Source: an uncultured Veillonella sp. (lineage in GTDB: Bacteria > Bacillota > Negativicutes > Veillonellales > Veillonellaceae). From it: a DNA stretch of 15,250 bases. The position numbers were made by a program, and so were the translations under genes. The stretch covers positions 1 through 15,250 of the forward strand of contig CAAEOZ010000149.1 of NCBI GenBank assembly GCA_900757715.1, written 5' to 3'. Positions 14,450 through 15,250 of this stretch are shown here, in pieces. The stretch's first letter is position 1. Every line of letters begins with the position of its first letter. The notes under the pieces are model-generated. The model had not been told where the DNA came from, ran no database searches, and saw nothing but the letters and a program-made list of their open reading frames with translations.

Positions 14450-15022
14450 GTGTCTGTATTTGAAATTATATTAATTAGTATAGGCCTAGCGATGGATGCC
14501 TTTGGTGTATCTATCGGTAAGGGGCTGACAATGCCCGTAGGTGAGAATGGTCGTAAGGTAACCTTGGCATTTCTTTTTGGTTTGTTCCAGTTTTTTATGC
14601 CTCTTATTGGTTGGCTCATCGGTCGTCAATTTATCGATGTGATTGCTGATTGGGACCACTGGATTATCTTTGGACTTCTTGGCTATTTAGGTATCGCTAT
14701 GATCAGAGAGGGACTTAGTGATGATGAAGAGGACGATGATAAGCAATTCTTGGGTGTTTGGGAAATGATGGTGCTCTCCGTAGCGACTAGCCTTGATGCG
14801 ATGGCTGTAGGGTTGACCTTTGCATTTTTACCTATCAATGTATGGGAAGCATCTACGATGATTGGTGTTATTACCTTTGGTATATCTTTAGTGGGTGTTT
14901 ACTTAGGTAAATTTATGGGCCGATTTGTTGGAAAATATGCAGATATAGTAGGTGGAGGTGTATTGATTCTCATCGGTACAAAGATACTTTTACAACACCT
15001 TGGAATTATCGGAGAATTTTAA
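14450..15022 (+). CDS. mntP: Manganese efflux pump MntP
   Basis: Inner-membrane Mn2+ exporter of the MntP (YebN/DUF204) family. The 190 residues have six hydrophobic helices in two related halves, each with the family's conserved Asp motif: AMDAFGVSIGKG (D16) and SLDAMAVGLTFA (D116). A cytoplasmic acidic loop, DDEEDDD at 91-97, separates the halves and could bind cations. The start is GTG 14450 with AGGAG at 14441-14445. It lies 27 bases after rng, so they are probably co-transcribed; that gap is too short to hold the yybP-ykoY Mn2+ riboswitch that often controls such genes. A terminator follows. Confidence 0.94.
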   Translation: MSVFEIILISIGLAMDAFGVSIGKGLTMPVGENGRKVTLAFLFGLFQFFMPLIGWLIGRQFIDVIADWDHWIIFGLLGYLGIAMIREGLSDDEEDDDKQFLGVWEMMVLSVATSLDAMAVGLTFAFLPINVWEASTMIGVITFGISLVGVYLGKFMGRFVGKYADIVGGGVLILIGTKILLQHLGIIGEF

Positions 15023-15045
15023 AGTTCTGTGTATATATAAGTGTT

Positions 15046-15074
15046 AAAAACTAGGCGAGTTCTGTCGTTTTTTT
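15046..15074 (+). terminator. Intrinsic terminator after mntP
   Basis: AAAAAC (15046-15051) pairs with GTTTTT (15067-15072). After a 2-base bulge, GGCG pairs with TGTC (two G-U) around a 5-base loop. A run of seven T follows (15068-15074). It lies 24 bases after the mntP stop and just before the rplU promoter. The stem is modest. Confidence 0.65.
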
Positions 15075-15076
15075 AT

Positions 15077-15105
15077 TTGACATGATAGTGTAAATAGTAT
15101 ATACT
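15077..15105 (+). promoter_or_regulatory. Strong sigma-70 promoter for rplU
   Basis: A perfect -35 TTGACA (15077-15082), a 17-base spacer and -10 TATACT (15100-15105). This is the best-matching promoter in the window and starts immediately after the mntP terminator. Transcription should begin near 15112. Confidence 0.9.
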
Positions 15106-15111
15106 ATATCA

Positions 15112-15225
15112 GTATTAGTTCGGTTTACTGAACTTTGCAATCCGCGTGAAACAGGTTTAAACGCCCGACCGAAGTTCGGGTCGGGATACCGAATTCAGCG
15201 AGTTCGATAACAAGGAGGTGTTCTC
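15112..15225 (+). ncRNA. Structured 5' leader of rplU (L21 leader-like)
   Basis: About 114 bases separate the predicted transcript start from rplU. Three hairpins are visible: AGTTCGG/CTGAACT (15117-15123/15128-15134, loop TTTA), CCCGACC/GGTCGGG (15164-15170/15179-15185, with GAAGTTCG between) and CGAATTC/GAGTTCG (15190-15196/15200-15206, loop AGC). The last ends five bases before the AAGGAGGTG ribosome binding site (15212-15220). Firmicutes rplU transcripts are known to carry an L21 leader RNA thought to give feedback control by the ribosomal protein. Position and folding fit, but I could not match the consensus directly. Confidence 0.6.
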
Positions 15226-15250
15226 ATGTACGCAATTATTAAAACTGGTG
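15226..15250 (+). CDS. rplU: Ribosomal protein L21, N-terminus (partial)
   Basis: The first eight codons read MYAIIKTG, the typical start of bacterial L21 (bL21), a large-subunit protein bound to 23S rRNA. AAGGAGGTG (15212-15220) is a near-perfect Shine-Dalgarno. The strong promoter, leader and location downstream of the mreB/min/rng neighbourhood agree; in B. subtilis rplU follows the same cluster and leads into ysxB-rpmA. The gene runs off the right edge. Confidence 0.92.

Overview
The window is a compact block with every supported gene on the + strand. It looks like a low-to-moderate-GC Negativicutes chromosome (diderm Firmicutes), most likely Veillonella or a close relative. That assignment is an inference from protein flavour and gene order, because no database could be searched. 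The order maf-radC-mreBCD-minD-...-rplU matches the well-known Bacillus subtilis maf-radC-mreBCD-minCD-...-rplU neighbourhood. Here mrdA (PBP2) and rodA are inserted around minD, and minC is absent.

Layout. (1) 1-1317: the probable 3' tip of pta, then ackA (acetate kinase) and an intrinsic terminator, i.e. the end of an acetate/ATP-forming unit. (2) 1394-2014: a membrane protein of unknown function with a PH-like domain. (3) 2103-3507: maf and radC, separated by a spacer with six GTGCT repeats beside an extended -10 box. (4) 3511-3852: a 342-bp spacer with a degenerate 16-nt tandem repeat, an 85-nt foldable inverted-repeat element ending in a U run, a 19-bp direct repeat and a candidate promoter for the next operon. 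(5) 3853-10279: a tightly coupled cell-wall elongation operon mreB-mreC-mreD-mrdA-minD-rodA, with junctions from a 4-nt overlap to a 19-nt gap. (6) 10335-12885: two overlapping genes, a B12-type radical SAM protein and a DUF2344 protein, a conserved pair of unresolved function. (7) 12995-15022: rng (RNase G) and mntP (Mn2+ exporter), ending in a terminator. (8) 15077-15250: a strong sigma-70 promoter, a structured leader and the first codons of rplU (ribosomal protein L21).

How it works together. MreB/C/D scaffold the SEDS glycosyltransferase RodA and the transpeptidase PBP2 for lateral peptidoglycan synthesis, and a MinD-like ATPase is encoded in the same operon. If the host is the coccus Veillonella, a full elongation module in a round cell is notable. 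The MreB here also has Arg where MreB proteins normally carry the catalytic Glu (Glu-Pro before AAAIG), which suggests altered ATP hydrolysis.

The most unusual non-coding signal is that four spacers (before maf, before radC, radC-mreB, before rng) contain short local tandem duplications with different periods (15/16, 5, 16, 23 and 19 nt). I found no tRNA, rRNA, CRISPR array, insertion sequence or phage gene.
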